Source of the DNA: an uncultured Eubacterium sp.
Lineage (GTDB): Bacteria > Bacillota > Clostridia > Lachnospirales > Lachnospiraceae
Direction of reading: 5' to 3'
NCBI GenBank assembly: GCA_910585745.1
Contig: CAJUFM010000059.1
Coordinates: 1 to 20,704, forward strand
DNA length: 20,704 nucleotides
Shown: positions 1-7,636 of the stretch, piece after piece
Layout of the letters: each line of letters opens with the position of its first letter
How positions within the stretch are numbered: the first letter of the stretch is position 1
Notes under the pieces: generated by a model
Told to the model about the DNA's origin: nothing
Database searches by the model: none
Seen by the model: only the letters and a program-made list of their open reading frames with translations
Translations under genes and position numbers: made by a program

Positions 1-81
1 GGAGCGAAAAACACGAAGTGTTTTTTATAGGGCTGCGGTTTTCAGCCAGCCCTTTGCTGCGGTTTTCAGCCAGCCCTTTTT
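1..81. repeat. Hairpin repeat copy A / bidirectional terminator (cut by window edge)
   Basis: This stretch holds a perfect 8-bp hairpin (7-14 with 18-25, loop GAA). Next comes a GGGCTG/CAGCCC hairpin (30-35 with 47-52) with the 11-base loop CGGTTTTCAGC. The second half of that hairpin is then repeated in tandem with a 24-base period (from 56) and ends in a T6 run at 76-82. Read on the plus strand this is a good intrinsic terminator. Read on the minus strand it lies just downstream of the DedA stop codon. Its order (GGAGCG, central hairpin, GGGCTG hairpin) matches the right half of copies B and C, but the central hairpin sequence is different. The left part of the element is outside the window. 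Confidence 0.75.
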
Positions 82-98
82 TGTATCTCCCCAGTATA

Positions 99-695
99 CT
101 AAATCTCTTCTTCTGTCTCTGTCTTCCGGGAGAACAAGAGCAGAAGAATGAGGAGCAGGCCAATAATTAAAATGAAGGTTTTGTATTTGTCGAAGTAGTG
201 AAAAAAGATATCCCGGTAATTATAAAAATAGTAACCCAGGCAGATGAGCAGTGTATTCCATATAGTGATGCCGATGGAAGAAAAGATCACATATGCGGGA
301 TAACTCTGTCCGCAGGCACCGGCAACGAAGGCGATATAAGTCCGGCAGATGGGGATGACTCTCCCTACACAGACGGCCAGTCTGCCCCGGTCGCCAAAAG
401 TGCGGTAGGATGCCAGGATTGGCTTTTTGCTGGAAGGAAACCGGGTCATGATCTTTTCCAGCAGGGGAGAACCGCCGTAGCGGCCAATGGCGTAGGTAAG
501 ACTGGTGCCCGCCAGACCGGCAGCACTGCTATAGAGGATAAGAAGGGGAAGGGATAGACCGATCCCCGCCCCAAAGGCGCCGGCAAAGGGAAGGACGAGT
601 TCGCTGGAGATGGGAAAACAGGCGTATTCCAATGCGATTAAAAGGATAATTGCTGGTGTGCCATAGGATTCGATCCATTGTAACAGCTGATCCAT
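99..695 (-). CDS. DedA family membrane protein (SNARE-associated/VTT domain)
   Basis: A 198-residue integral membrane protein of normal DedA length. It shows the family pattern: an N-terminal 'EYACFPISSELVLPFAGA' segment (about residues 23-40), a central 'YAIGRYGG' and the signature 'GRVIPICRTYIAFVAGA' with conserved Gly-Arg, Pro and Arg (about residues 111-127). Several hydrophobic segments follow, and the C-terminus is charged and acidic. DedA proteins are known from other bacteria to affect membrane homeostasis, and some act in recycling undecaprenyl phosphate or in phospholipid scrambling; which applies here is unknown. The start ATG has a modest GAGG ribosome site a few bases upstream. 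The gene diverges from the L,D-transpeptidase gene and ends in hairpin repeat A. A GCGCAC/GTGCGC hairpin (709-714 with 724-729) lies in its leader. Confidence 0.9.
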   Translation of the reverse strand: MDQLLQWIESYGTPAIILLIALEYACFPISSELVLPFAGAFGAGIGLSLPLLILYSSAAGLAGTSLTYAIGRYGGSPLLEKIMTRFPSSKKPILASYRTFGDRGRLAVCVGRVIPICRTYIAFVAGACGQSYPAYVIFSSIGITIWNTLLICLGYYFYNYRDIFFHYFDKYKTFILIIGLLLILLLLFSRKTETEEEI

Positions 696-708
696 AATAC
701 CTCATTCT

Positions 709-729
709 GCGCACAGGGAAGGCGTGCGC
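709..729 (-). other. Hairpin in the dedA leader
   Basis: GCGCAC at 709-714 pairs with GTGCGC at 724-729 across a 9-base loop, just upstream of the DedA ribosome site. It could affect translation or simply be part of the divergent spacer. No dedA promoter stands out in 730-790. Confidence 0.3.
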
Positions 730-809
730 GTAATTACATCGTTATTAATATATATGGAGGCAGATGGATAAAAATGCCAGTGGTTTCCGAAGAAATAAAG
801 GTGCTTGCG

Positions 810-838
810 TTGACGAAGTGAAATTAACTTGGTATAAT
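810..838 (+). promoter_or_regulatory. Sigma-A-type promoter for the L,D-transpeptidase gene
   Basis: TTGACG (810-815) is followed after 17 bases by a perfect TATAAT (833-838). Transcription would begin near 845, giving a leader of about 30 bases before the AGGAGG ribosome site (861-866) and the ATG at 876. This is one of the best promoter matches in the window and probably serves the L,D-transpeptidase and possibly leuS beyond it. Confidence 0.8.
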
Positions 839-875
839 AAATTTCAAAAGTTTTCAAAAGAGGAGGTAGAGCAGG

Positions 876-1802
876 ATGCGATGGAAACTGGTTTTCGCTA
901 TTGTGACCATATGTCTCACTCTGGGACTATGTGTTATCTCAATGGACGCAGAGGCAGCTTCACCTTATCAGATAAAGATCAATAAACAAAAAAATACAGT
1001 GACGGTTTACCAGTATGAAGATGGAAGCTATGAGCCCTACAAAGCATTTGTGTGTTCCGCGGGAAAAGCGACTCCCCTTGGGAGCTTCCGCATTTATCAG
1101 AAACACCGCTGGCGGGCATTGGTAGGGAATACATATGGTCAGTACTGCACCCGCTTTAAAGGACCGATCCTGTTTCACTCTGTGCCATATCAAAAACCCA
1201 ATCCGGCGGCGATGCCAAATGTGGAGTACAACAAACTGGGCACCACGGCGTCTCATGGCTGTATTCGTCTGAGTGTGCAGGATGCCAAGTGGATCTACGA
1301 CCACTGTGGCTGGGGGACTCCGGTCATTGTGTATCGTTCTAAAAACCCCGGTCCTCTTGGAAAGCCTGAGAGGATCAAACTGCCAAAAGGTGTAGGGTAC
1401 GATCCGACAGACCGCTGGAGCCGCGGAAATCCGTACATCAAAAAGAAACCGGTGATACTGGGAGCAAAGGACCAAACCATTGTCTATGAGGATTCTGCCT
1501 ATGATGTTTTAAAAGGAGTTCGCGCGAAAAATACGACAGGATTCAGGATTGATAAAAAAATCCGCGTTTCAGTCCGTTACAGGAAGAGCCGCGGTGATCA
1601 ATATAAAAAAGCAAAAAAGGTTGATATCCAAAAACCGGGCTGGTACCGGATCACCTATCAGGTGGTGGATGAAGTTGGAAAAAAAGCGAAGGTGACAGTA
1701 ACACACCGGGTGAAAGAGAAACCGGCGGATACAGACCAATCCCTGCCAGTATCGGTGCCGCCGGATGTCGAGAGCGGTACGAGTGTGCAGGGAACCCCTT
1801 AA
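876..1802 (+). CDS. Exported L,D-transpeptidase (YkuD domain) with C-terminal Ig-like domain
   Basis: A 308-residue protein with a signal peptide (residues 1 to about 28, cut near 'DAEA/A'). A YkuD catalytic domain (about 31-153) carries 'FHS' with His101 and the signature 'SHGCIRL' with His127 and catalytic Cys129. YkuD enzymes form 3-3 cross-links between diaminopimelate residues of peptidoglycan, or attach proteins to it; the choice cannot be made here. Residues about 195-280 resemble a DUF5011-type Ig-like fold ('GWYRITYQVVDEVGKKAKVTV'), and the tail is Pro/Ser/Thr-rich. The start is set by AGGAGG at 861-866, nine bases before the ATG. A strong promoter precedes it. leuS follows 98 bases later on the same strand. 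Confidence 0.92.
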   Translation: MRWKLVFAIVTICLTLGLCVISMDAEAASPYQIKINKQKNTVTVYQYEDGSYEPYKAFVCSAGKATPLGSFRIYQKHRWRALVGNTYGQYCTRFKGPILFHSVPYQKPNPAAMPNVEYNKLGTTASHGCIRLSVQDAKWIYDHCGWGTPVIVYRSKNPGPLGKPERIKLPKGVGYDPTDRWSRGNPYIKKKPVILGAKDQTIVYEDSAYDVLKGVRAKNTTGFRIDKKIRVSVRYRKSRGDQYKKAKKVDIQKPGWYRITYQVVDEVGKKAKVTVTHRVKEKPADTDQSLPVSVPPDVESGTSVQGTP

Positions 1803-1806
1803 AGTG

Positions 1807-1820
1807 GCAGCTGGCTGCCC
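1807..1820 (+). other. Small hairpin between the L,D-transpeptidase gene and leuS
   Basis: GGCAG and CTGCC can pair across a 4-base loop just after the L,D-transpeptidase stop codon. There is no T-run after it, so it is not a convincing terminator and read-through into leuS is likely. The remaining spacer up to 1886 shows no T-box specifier or antiterminator structure and no clear promoter. Confidence 0.3.
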
Positions 1821-1900
1821 AAAAAGGTGTTGCCGGCTGTGATCGGGATCATATCGGAATAGAGTAAAGGAAGATTTGTTAAATCAGGAGGAAAGAAGTT

Positions 1901-4312
1901 ATGAAATTATCGTACAATCCAAAAGTGATTGAGAAGAAGTGGCAGAAAATATGGGAAGATGAAAAGGCATTTGCGGCGACAAATGATTTTTCCAAGCCGA
2001 AATACTATGCTTTGGTAGAGTTCCCTTACCCATCGGGGCAGGGACTTCATGTGGGACATCCGCGTCCCTATACGGCGCTGGATATTGTAGCGCGCAAAAA
2101 GAGAATGCAGGGTTACAACGTACTTTATCCCATGGGATGGGACGCATTTGGGCTTCCCACGGAAAATTATGCCATTAAGAATAAGGTTCATCCAAAGGAA
2201 GTGACTAAAAATAATGTGGCGAAATTCAAGGCTCAGCTGCAGTCACTGGGCTATTCCTTTGACTGGGAGCGGGAGGTAAATACAACAGACCCTGACTATT
2301 TCAAATGGACCCAGTGGATCTTTCTCCAGCTGTTTAAGGCGGGACTGGCCTACAAATCAGAGATGCCCATCAACTGGTGTACCTCCTGTAAATGCGGTCT
2401 TGCCAATGAGGAAGTTGTAAACGGTGTCTGTGAACGCTGCAACAGTGAGGTTGTCCGCCGGGTTAAGAGCCAGTGGATGTTAAAGATCACAAAGTATGCA
2501 GACAAACTTATTGATGATCTGGATGACGTGGATTACATCGAGAGAGTAAAGGTTTCCCAGAAAAACTGGATTGGCCGTTCCAACGGCGCTGAGGTAGATT
2601 TTCAGCTGAAAGATAAGGAAGAGAAGCTGAGGATCTACACGACACGTCCGGATACGCTTTTTGGTGTCACCTATATGGTGGTGTCACCGGAGCACCCCTA
2701 TCTCGACAAGTACAAAGATGAGATCAAAAACTGGGATGAGATCGTGGCATACCGGGAGATGGCGGCGAGGAAGTCTGATTTTGAGAGGACGGAGCTTGCC
2801 AAAGAAAAGACAGGTGTGGCTATCGATGGATTGTCAGCGGTCAATCCGGTCAACGGGGAAGAGATTCCTGTATGGGTGTCGGATTATGTTCTGATGAGTT
2901 ATGGCACCGGTGCGATCATGGCAGTACCTGCCCACGATGAGCGTGACTGGGAATTTGCCAAAAAATTTGAACTTCCCATTATAGAAGTGATCCAGGGTGG
3001 AAATGTGGAAGAGGCCGCTTACACGGATGTGGCCACAGGTACTCTCGTGAATTCCGGCTTTTTGAGCGGTAAATCGGTAGCGGAAGCGAAACAGGCCATC
3101 GTTGAGTGGCTGGAAAAAGAGGGCGTCGGAACGGCGAAGACGAACTTTAAGCTTCGGGACTGGGTATTTTCGAGACAGCGTTACTGGGGAGAGCCAATTC
3201 CCATCGTAAAATGTGAAAAATGTGGATATGTGCCAGTTCCGGAAGATCAGCTTCCTCTGGAACTGCCAGAGGTAGATAATTATATGCCTACAGATAATGG
3301 GGAATCCCCTATCGCAAATATCCGTTCCTGGGTGGAGACCACCTGTCCGTGCTGCGGCGGGAAAGCGGAACGGGAGACGGATACGATGCCCCAGTGGGCG
3401 GGATCTTCCTGGTATTTCCTGAGATATATTGATCCGGATAACGATGCGGCGCTGGCCAGCCGTGAGGCGATGGAGTACTGGCTTCCGGTAGACTGGTACA
3501 ACGGCGGTATGGAACACACAACCCTTCACCTTCTGTATTCCCGGTTCTGGCATAAGTTTTTGTATGACCAGGGAGTGGTGCCTACCAGGGAGCCTTATCA
3601 GAAAAGAACTTCTCATGGTATGATCCTTGGGGAAAACGGCGAAAAAATGAGTAAATCCAGGGGAAATGTAGTAAACCCTGATGATATTGTCAATACTTAT
3701 GGTGCGGACACTCTCCGTACTTATGAGATGTTTATTGGTGCCTTTGATGCGGCTGCAGCATGGTCTGATGACGGGGTGAAGGGCTGCCGGCGTTTTCTCG
3801 ACCGTGTGTGGAAGCTTCAGGATATGGTTGTGGATGAGCAGGGCTACTCCAAAGACCTGGAGACGAAGATTCATCAGACGATCAAAAAGGTGAGCAGTGA
3901 CTTTGAGACACTCAAATACAATACGGCGATCGCGGCGATGATGGCGCTGATCAATGAGTTTTACAAGGCAGAGAAACTGACACGGGATGATTTTAAGACG
4001 CTGCTTTTGCTGCTGAATCCGGTGGCGCCTCATATGACGGAGGAGCTCTGGGAGATCATGGGATACGAAAAGCGTCTGTTTGAAAATTCCTGGCCAGAAT
4101 ACGATGAAGAGAAGACTGTGGAGAAAATGCAGGAGATTGCTGTCCAGGTCAACGGAAAGGTGAGAGCTGCGGTGAAACTTGCCATCGATGCTGATAAGGA
4201 TACAGCGATTGCTGCCGGAAAAGAAGCGGTGGCAGAAAAGATTGCTGGTAAAGATATCGTAAAAGAGATCTATGTGCCGGGAAGGATCATTAATATCGTA
4301 GTGAAAGGCTGA
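1901..4312 (+). CDS. leuS: Leucyl-tRNA synthetase
   Basis: An 803-residue cytoplasmic class Ia synthetase, close to the length of the Bacillus enzyme; it charges tRNA-Leu with leucine. The HIGH signature is 'HVGH' at residues 50-53 and the KMSKS loop is at 582-586. A zinc ribbon with paired CxxC motifs ('CTSCKCG' and 'CERC') lies near 160-180. The inserted editing (CP1) domain has the threonine-rich 'TTRPDTLFGVTYMV' and 'GTGAIMAVPAHDERDWEFA', whose conserved Asp is needed for hydrolysis of mischarged tRNA. A second Cys set ('CEKCG', 'CPCCGG') precedes 'WAGSSWYFLRYIDP'. The ATG follows AGGAGG (1886-1891). The leader is too short for a T-box, which is common for leuS in Firmicutes. The gene overlaps the MATE gene by 1 base and is probably cotranscribed with it. 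Confidence 0.98.
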   Translation: MKLSYNPKVIEKKWQKIWEDEKAFAATNDFSKPKYYALVEFPYPSGQGLHVGHPRPYTALDIVARKKRMQGYNVLYPMGWDAFGLPTENYAIKNKVHPKEVTKNNVAKFKAQLQSLGYSFDWEREVNTTDPDYFKWTQWIFLQLFKAGLAYKSEMPINWCTSCKCGLANEEVVNGVCERCNSEVVRRVKSQWMLKITKYADKLIDDLDDVDYIERVKVSQKNWIGRSNGAEVDFQLKDKEEKLRIYTTRPDTLFGVTYMVVSPEHPYLDKYKDEIKNWDEIVAYREMAARKSDFERTELAKEKTGVAIDGLSAVNPVNGEEIPVWVSDYVLMSYGTGAIMAVPAHDERDWEFAKKFELPIIEVIQGGNVEEAAYTDVATGTLVNSGFLSGKSVAEAKQAIVEWLEKEGVGTAKTNFKLRDWVFSRQRYWGEPIPIVKCEKCGYVPVPEDQLPLELPEVDNYMPTDNGESPIANIRSWVETTCPCCGGKAERETDTMPQWAGSSWYFLRYIDPDNDAALASREAMEYWLPVDWYNGGMEHTTLHLLYSRFWHKFLYDQGVVPTREPYQKRTSHGMILGENGEKMSKSRGNVVNPDDIVNTYGADTLRTYEMFIGAFDAAAAWSDDGVKGCRRFLDRVWKLQDMVVDEQGYSKDLETKIHQTIKKVSSDFETLKYNTAIAAMMALINEFYKAEKLTRDDFKTLLLLLNPVAPHMTEELWEIMGYEKRLFENSWPEYDEEKTVEKMQEIAVQVNGKVRAAVKLAIDADKDTAIAAGKEAVAEKIAGKDIVKEIYVPGRIINIVVKG

Positions 4313-5673
4313 TGGTTATGACAAACGAAGAAAAACTGGGCTCTGCCCCGCTGTTCCGATTGATGATGAGTATGGGGATCCCTACCCTGGTGGCTCAGAT
4401 CATTAATCTTTTGTACAATATCATAGACCGGATGTATATCGGTCATATTCCAGAAGTGGGGGCAACTGCGCTGACCGGGGTGGGGCTGGCGCTGCCCATG
4501 ATCGTGATCATTTCAGCATTCAGTGCATTTGTGGGAGCGGGCGGAGCCCCGCTCTCTGCCATTGCGCTGGGAAGAGAAAAGAAAGAAGAGGCGGAACGGA
4601 TTCTGGGAAATGGATTTTCCCTTCTTCTTATTTTTTCTGCTTTCCTTATGGTTCTGTTTTTTATCATAAAAAGACCGGTTTTGTTCCTGATCGGTGCCAG
4701 TGATGCCACCTTTCCCTTTGCGGATGAATATATGACCATTTATATATTTGGTACGCTCTTCGTGCAGATTTCCCTGGGGATGAATCCCTATATCACAGCC
4801 CAGGGATGTTCTCGGACGGCGATGTTGTCGGTGTTGATCGGCGCGGTGCTGAATATCGCACTGGATCCGCTGTTTATCTTTGGGTTTGGCATGGGAATCC
4901 GTGGAGCGGCACTTGCCACGGTGATCTCACAGTTTGTCAGTGCGGTCTGGGTTCTTCGGTTTTTGACGAGAAAAGAACGGGTGATGGGGATCCGGCGGAA
5001 GTATTTGAAGATACAGGGAAAGATCGTGGCAAAGATCATGTCACTTGGCGTCGCGCCCTTTATTATGCAGGCGACGGAGAGTTTTATTTCCATCGTGATG
5101 AACAGCGGCCTGCAGCGTTATGGCGGAGATATGTATGTAGGGACGTTGACCATTATGCAGAGTGTGATGCAGTTTGTGAGTATACCTGTCAGCGGATTTA
5201 CCCAGGGAGTCCAGCCCATTATGAGTTATAATTTCGGCGCCGGAAATACAGAACGGGTAAAGAAAACATATTTTACCATGCTGGGTATCGTTATGGCTTA
5301 TACCATTCTGCTCACCATATCGATCATGGCAGTACCAGGGGTATTTGCCAGAATGTTTACAGACAGTACAGAACTGATCCTGCTGGTAGAAAAGATCATG
5401 CCAGTATTTGTATGTGGAATGCTGGTATTTGGTGTGCAGATGTCCAGCCAGACCACATTTCTTGCGCTGGGGCAGGCGAAGATATCACTGTTTATCGCTC
5501 TTTTGCGAAAAGTGATCCTTTTGATCCCTCTGGCGATCGTCCTGCCGAAACTGACAGGAGATGTGATGTTTATCTATTATGCGGAGCCAATCTCCGATGT
5601 GACGTCAGCTGTGACCTGTGGCATTTTGTTTGCCAGTCTCTTTGGAAAAATATTAAAGCGGAGTAAATCTTAA
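4312..5673 (+). CDS. MATE family efflux transporter
   Basis: A 453-residue, roughly 12-helix membrane protein with two homologous halves, typical of MATE cation/drug antiporters. Recognisable signatures are 'NLLYNIIDRMYIGH' (helix 1), 'VGLALPMIVIISAFSAFVGAGGAPL' (helix 2) and 'LNIALDPLFIFGFGMGIRGAALATVISQ' (end of the first half), followed by 'GFTQGVQPIMSYNFGAG' in the second half. The family exports organic cations or drugs using a Na+ or H+ gradient; the substrate here cannot be predicted. The first ATG overlaps the leuS stop codon (TGATG). A second ATG at 4318 is better spaced from the GAAAGG at about 4303-4308 and may be the true start. Overlap with leuS implies translational coupling. 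The gene ends about 14 bases before hairpin repeat B. Confidence 0.93.
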   Translation: MVMTNEEKLGSAPLFRLMMSMGIPTLVAQIINLLYNIIDRMYIGHIPEVGATALTGVGLALPMIVIISAFSAFVGAGGAPLSAIALGREKKEEAERILGNGFSLLLIFSAFLMVLFFIIKRPVLFLIGASDATFPFADEYMTIYIFGTLFVQISLGMNPYITAQGCSRTAMLSVLIGAVLNIALDPLFIFGFGMGIRGAALATVISQFVSAVWVLRFLTRKERVMGIRRKYLKIQGKIVAKIMSLGVAPFIMQATESFISIVMNSGLQRYGGDMYVGTLTIMQSVMQFVSIPVSGFTQGVQPIMSYNFGAGNTERVKKTYFTMLGIVMAYTILLTISIMAVPGVFARMFTDSTELILLVEKIMPVFVCGMLVFGVQMSSQTTFLALGQAKISLFIALLRKVILLIPLAIVLPKLTGDVMFIYYAEPISDVTSAVTCGILFASLFGKILKRSKS

Positions 5674-5686
5674 GCGTTATATATAT

Positions 5687-5809
5687 CTGGAGGTGCGCGT
5701 TTCTCAGCCGCACCTTGTTAGCCAGTCAGTAAGGTTCTTTGCCTGCGGAGCGGAGAATCAGCTTTGCTGATTCTCTGGAGGTGCGCGTTTCTCAGCCGCA
5801 CCTTGTTAG
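5687..5809. repeat. Composite hairpin repeat copy B (bidirectional terminator)
   Basis: Two identical 35-bp units (5687-5721 and 5775-5809) flank a 53-bp core. Each unit has a GGTGCG/CGCACC stem (5692-5697 with 5709-5714; 5780-5785 with 5797-5802) and the 11-base loop CGTTTCTCAGC. The core contains GTCAGTAAGGTTC and TGCGGAGCG followed by a perfect 10-bp palindrome GAGAATCAGC/GCTGATTCTC with loop TTT (5753-5775). It separates the convergent MATE and FliK-like genes, so termination in both directions is a reasonable role. It lacks long T-runs, so the terminator function is inferred from position and structure. Confidence 0.85.
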
Positions 5810-7581
5810 GCTCTAAGGTCAAAGTTATAGCGTTTGACAGCTGCCGGCGGCGCCGGAGAATCTTTTTCTATAAAGTCATGAACCAGGTCAATATCCTTTT
5901 CTTTGGCGAGGAATTCGGAAGTGAAACTGTAACCTTGTTCATTAATGGCATCTTTTAATAATTCTACATTTTTTTCCAATAATTTTCGTGCTGCTTCCTT
6001 TGCGGTATAAAACTGAGTAGAGATGTTTGTGTGGTCTTTTGTAATGTGGATGTCCAGTGTTCCCAGAGAATCCATTTCCAGGTGAAGCAGGACCTTGAGA
6101 TTGTCTTTGGATTTTTTCAGGGCATTTTTCCGCGTCATAACATATAGATCACCGTGGGCATTCTGCTGGGACAATTTCAGTGGAAGCTGCATGTAGGCGA
6201 ACTGTTCATTCAACATTTTCATAAAAGCAAGATTCTGTTGCAGATCTGAGGTAGTGTTGAGGATCTGTTCACCAGAATTTCGTGTAGCAAACATCCGGCT
6301 CAGGTTCGTGAGGTCGGAAAACTGCTGCTGCATCCGGTTGTAGAGGGTATCTATGCTTCCTTCTTCTTTCAATCCCTCGGGAGAGAGAGTCCATCCGGAT
6401 AAAAACTGCCCCTTGATTACCTTTTGGAAGGCCTTTTGGGACACCAGCTGATGAAACTCTTCATCAGGAAGGGTGGGAAGGGCGTTTTTTATCTCAGCCA
6501 GCAGTTCTCTTGCTGTCAGATCTCCTTTTTCCAGAGCAGTAAGAAGTTCTTTATTTTCTGTATATTTTCCCAGAAGATCAGACAGGGTGCCCCGTTCCTC
6601 CGTGGTGAGAAGATGCCCGGTCTGCTCCGGGATAAATTCAGTGGGTTTTGCCTCAGCTCCTGCCGGAGAAGAGGCGCGGTCGGTTATACCGTTCAGCAGC
6701 TGTCTCATACGGGCAAAAGGTGACGTGGCAGTCTGTCCGGCAGCCTGGCTGTCTTCTGCTGTTTCCTGGGGAATTTCCTGATTTTCTTCTCCGGGAAGCA
6801 GTTCCGCATTTTCCGCCGCTTCACCTTCTGTGAGCGAGGAAAGGTTCGCTTGGAGCTGGGCTGCTGTGAGGTTCTGCTCCTCTAGAGAGGGAAGGAATTG
6901 AAGGACAGTATCCAGCACTGCCCCAGTGGCATACCTGGCGATGGATGGATTTTCTTCGACGAGTCCGGTAAGAAGTTCATTGACAGAGTCTGCCAGGGCA
7001 TCCATCCGGGTAAGGAGCTGATGCGTTTGTTTGTTGTATTGGTCAAACTGGGTTACGGTTTCCATGTCCATCGGCATGCCAAGCCGCTTCATTGTGATCA
7101 CAGAATTTACATCCGCATCCGGATATCTGGCACAGAGCTGCAGGGATTCCGCAATATTTTCCCGGCTGATGGACTGCTGGTTCTGGAGAAGGCTTCTGAC
7201 AATTTCTAAATTGCGTGGGCTTTTCGGAAGACCTGCCTCTTCAAGAGCCTGTTCGATGGTGTCCTCCATGCCGAGAAGATATGCCTGGGATATTGCCTTC
7301 ATGTAGATGGTGCCACTGTCCAGCCCTGTGATCAGGAAAGCTGCTTTTTGGCCAATGGAGTACTGGGAGGCCTCAGGAAGTTTTCCTGTAAAGGAGGAGC
7401 CGTCTTCCATGGAGATGGTGATCTCATTGCCATGAATATCACTTACGACGCCTTTCAGGGTCTCTCCTTCCCTCACTGTGATGGTACCACTTCCAGAACG
7501 GAAAGTACGCTTGGCTGAGGCAGCGTTCATACTGCCGGACTGATTTTGATTGTTGTGTACGCTGTTGCTTGTGATAGGCAT
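5806..7581 (-). CDS. FliK-like protein (Flg_hook-type C-terminus; DUF6240-like), role unknown
   Basis: A 591-residue protein starting 'MPITSNSV'; the start is chosen because AAAGGAG sits 8 bases upstream, while the longer reading frame to 7716 runs into dinB. Residues about 33-86 form a small beta domain ('GVVSDIHGNEITISMEDG', 'SIGQKAAFLITG') like the N-terminal module of some FliK proteins. A helical middle and a Glu/Gln-rich linker (about 270-320) follow. The C-terminus (about 440-545) has 'LKVLLHLEMDSLGTLDIHITKDH' and 'AARKLLEKNVELLKDAINEQGY', which matches the pattern of the flagellar hook-length control domain. There is no signal peptide and no transmembrane segment. No flagellar gene is seen nearby. 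It lies 55 bases downstream of dinB and is probably cotranscribed with it. The family assignment is from memory of sequence pattern. Confidence 0.7.
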   Translation of the reverse strand: MPITSNSVHNNQNQSGSMNAASAKRTFRSGSGTITVREGETLKGVVSDIHGNEITISMEDGSSFTGKLPEASQYSIGQKAAFLITGLDSGTIYMKAISQAYLLGMEDTIEQALEEAGLPKSPRNLEIVRSLLQNQQSISRENIAESLQLCARYPDADVNSVITMKRLGMPMDMETVTQFDQYNKQTHQLLTRMDALADSVNELLTGLVEENPSIARYATGAVLDTVLQFLPSLEEQNLTAAQLQANLSSLTEGEAAENAELLPGEENQEIPQETAEDSQAAGQTATSPFARMRQLLNGITDRASSPAGAEAKPTEFIPEQTGHLLTTEERGTLSDLLGKYTENKELLTALEKGDLTARELLAEIKNALPTLPDEEFHQLVSQKAFQKVIKGQFLSGWTLSPEGLKEEGSIDTLYNRMQQQFSDLTNLSRMFATRNSGEQILNTTSDLQQNLAFMKMLNEQFAYMQLPLKLSQQNAHGDLYVMTRKNALKKSKDNLKVLLHLEMDSLGTLDIHITKDHTNISTQFYTAKEAARKLLEKNVELLKDAINEQGYSFTSEFLAKEKDIDLVHDFIEKDSPAPPAAVKRYNFDLRA

Positions 7582-7636
7582 GAAATCGACTCCTTTTACC
7601 CGTTTATTAATAAATGCCGGGGCATATTTTTTGAAA

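Noticed and set aside
764..985. Small plus-strand reading frame upstream of and overlapping the L,D-transpeptidase gene
   Set aside because: It contains the L,D-transpeptidase promoter and ribosome site, its own ribosome site is only 3 bases from the ATG, and the encoded 73 residues show no family pattern. A 15-codon frame from 774 is equally unsupported.
2834..4033. A 399-codon open frame on the minus strand
   Set aside because: It lies entirely within leuS, antisense to well-conserved synthetase motifs, with no ribosome site or recognisable domain; it is a shadow of leuS codon use.
5687..5809. Insertion sequence or MITE with terminal inverted repeats and target duplication
   Set aside because: The outer 35-bp units are direct repeats, each internally a hairpin; no transposase and no clear target-site duplication could be seen, so I call it a hairpin repeat and not a proven mobile element.
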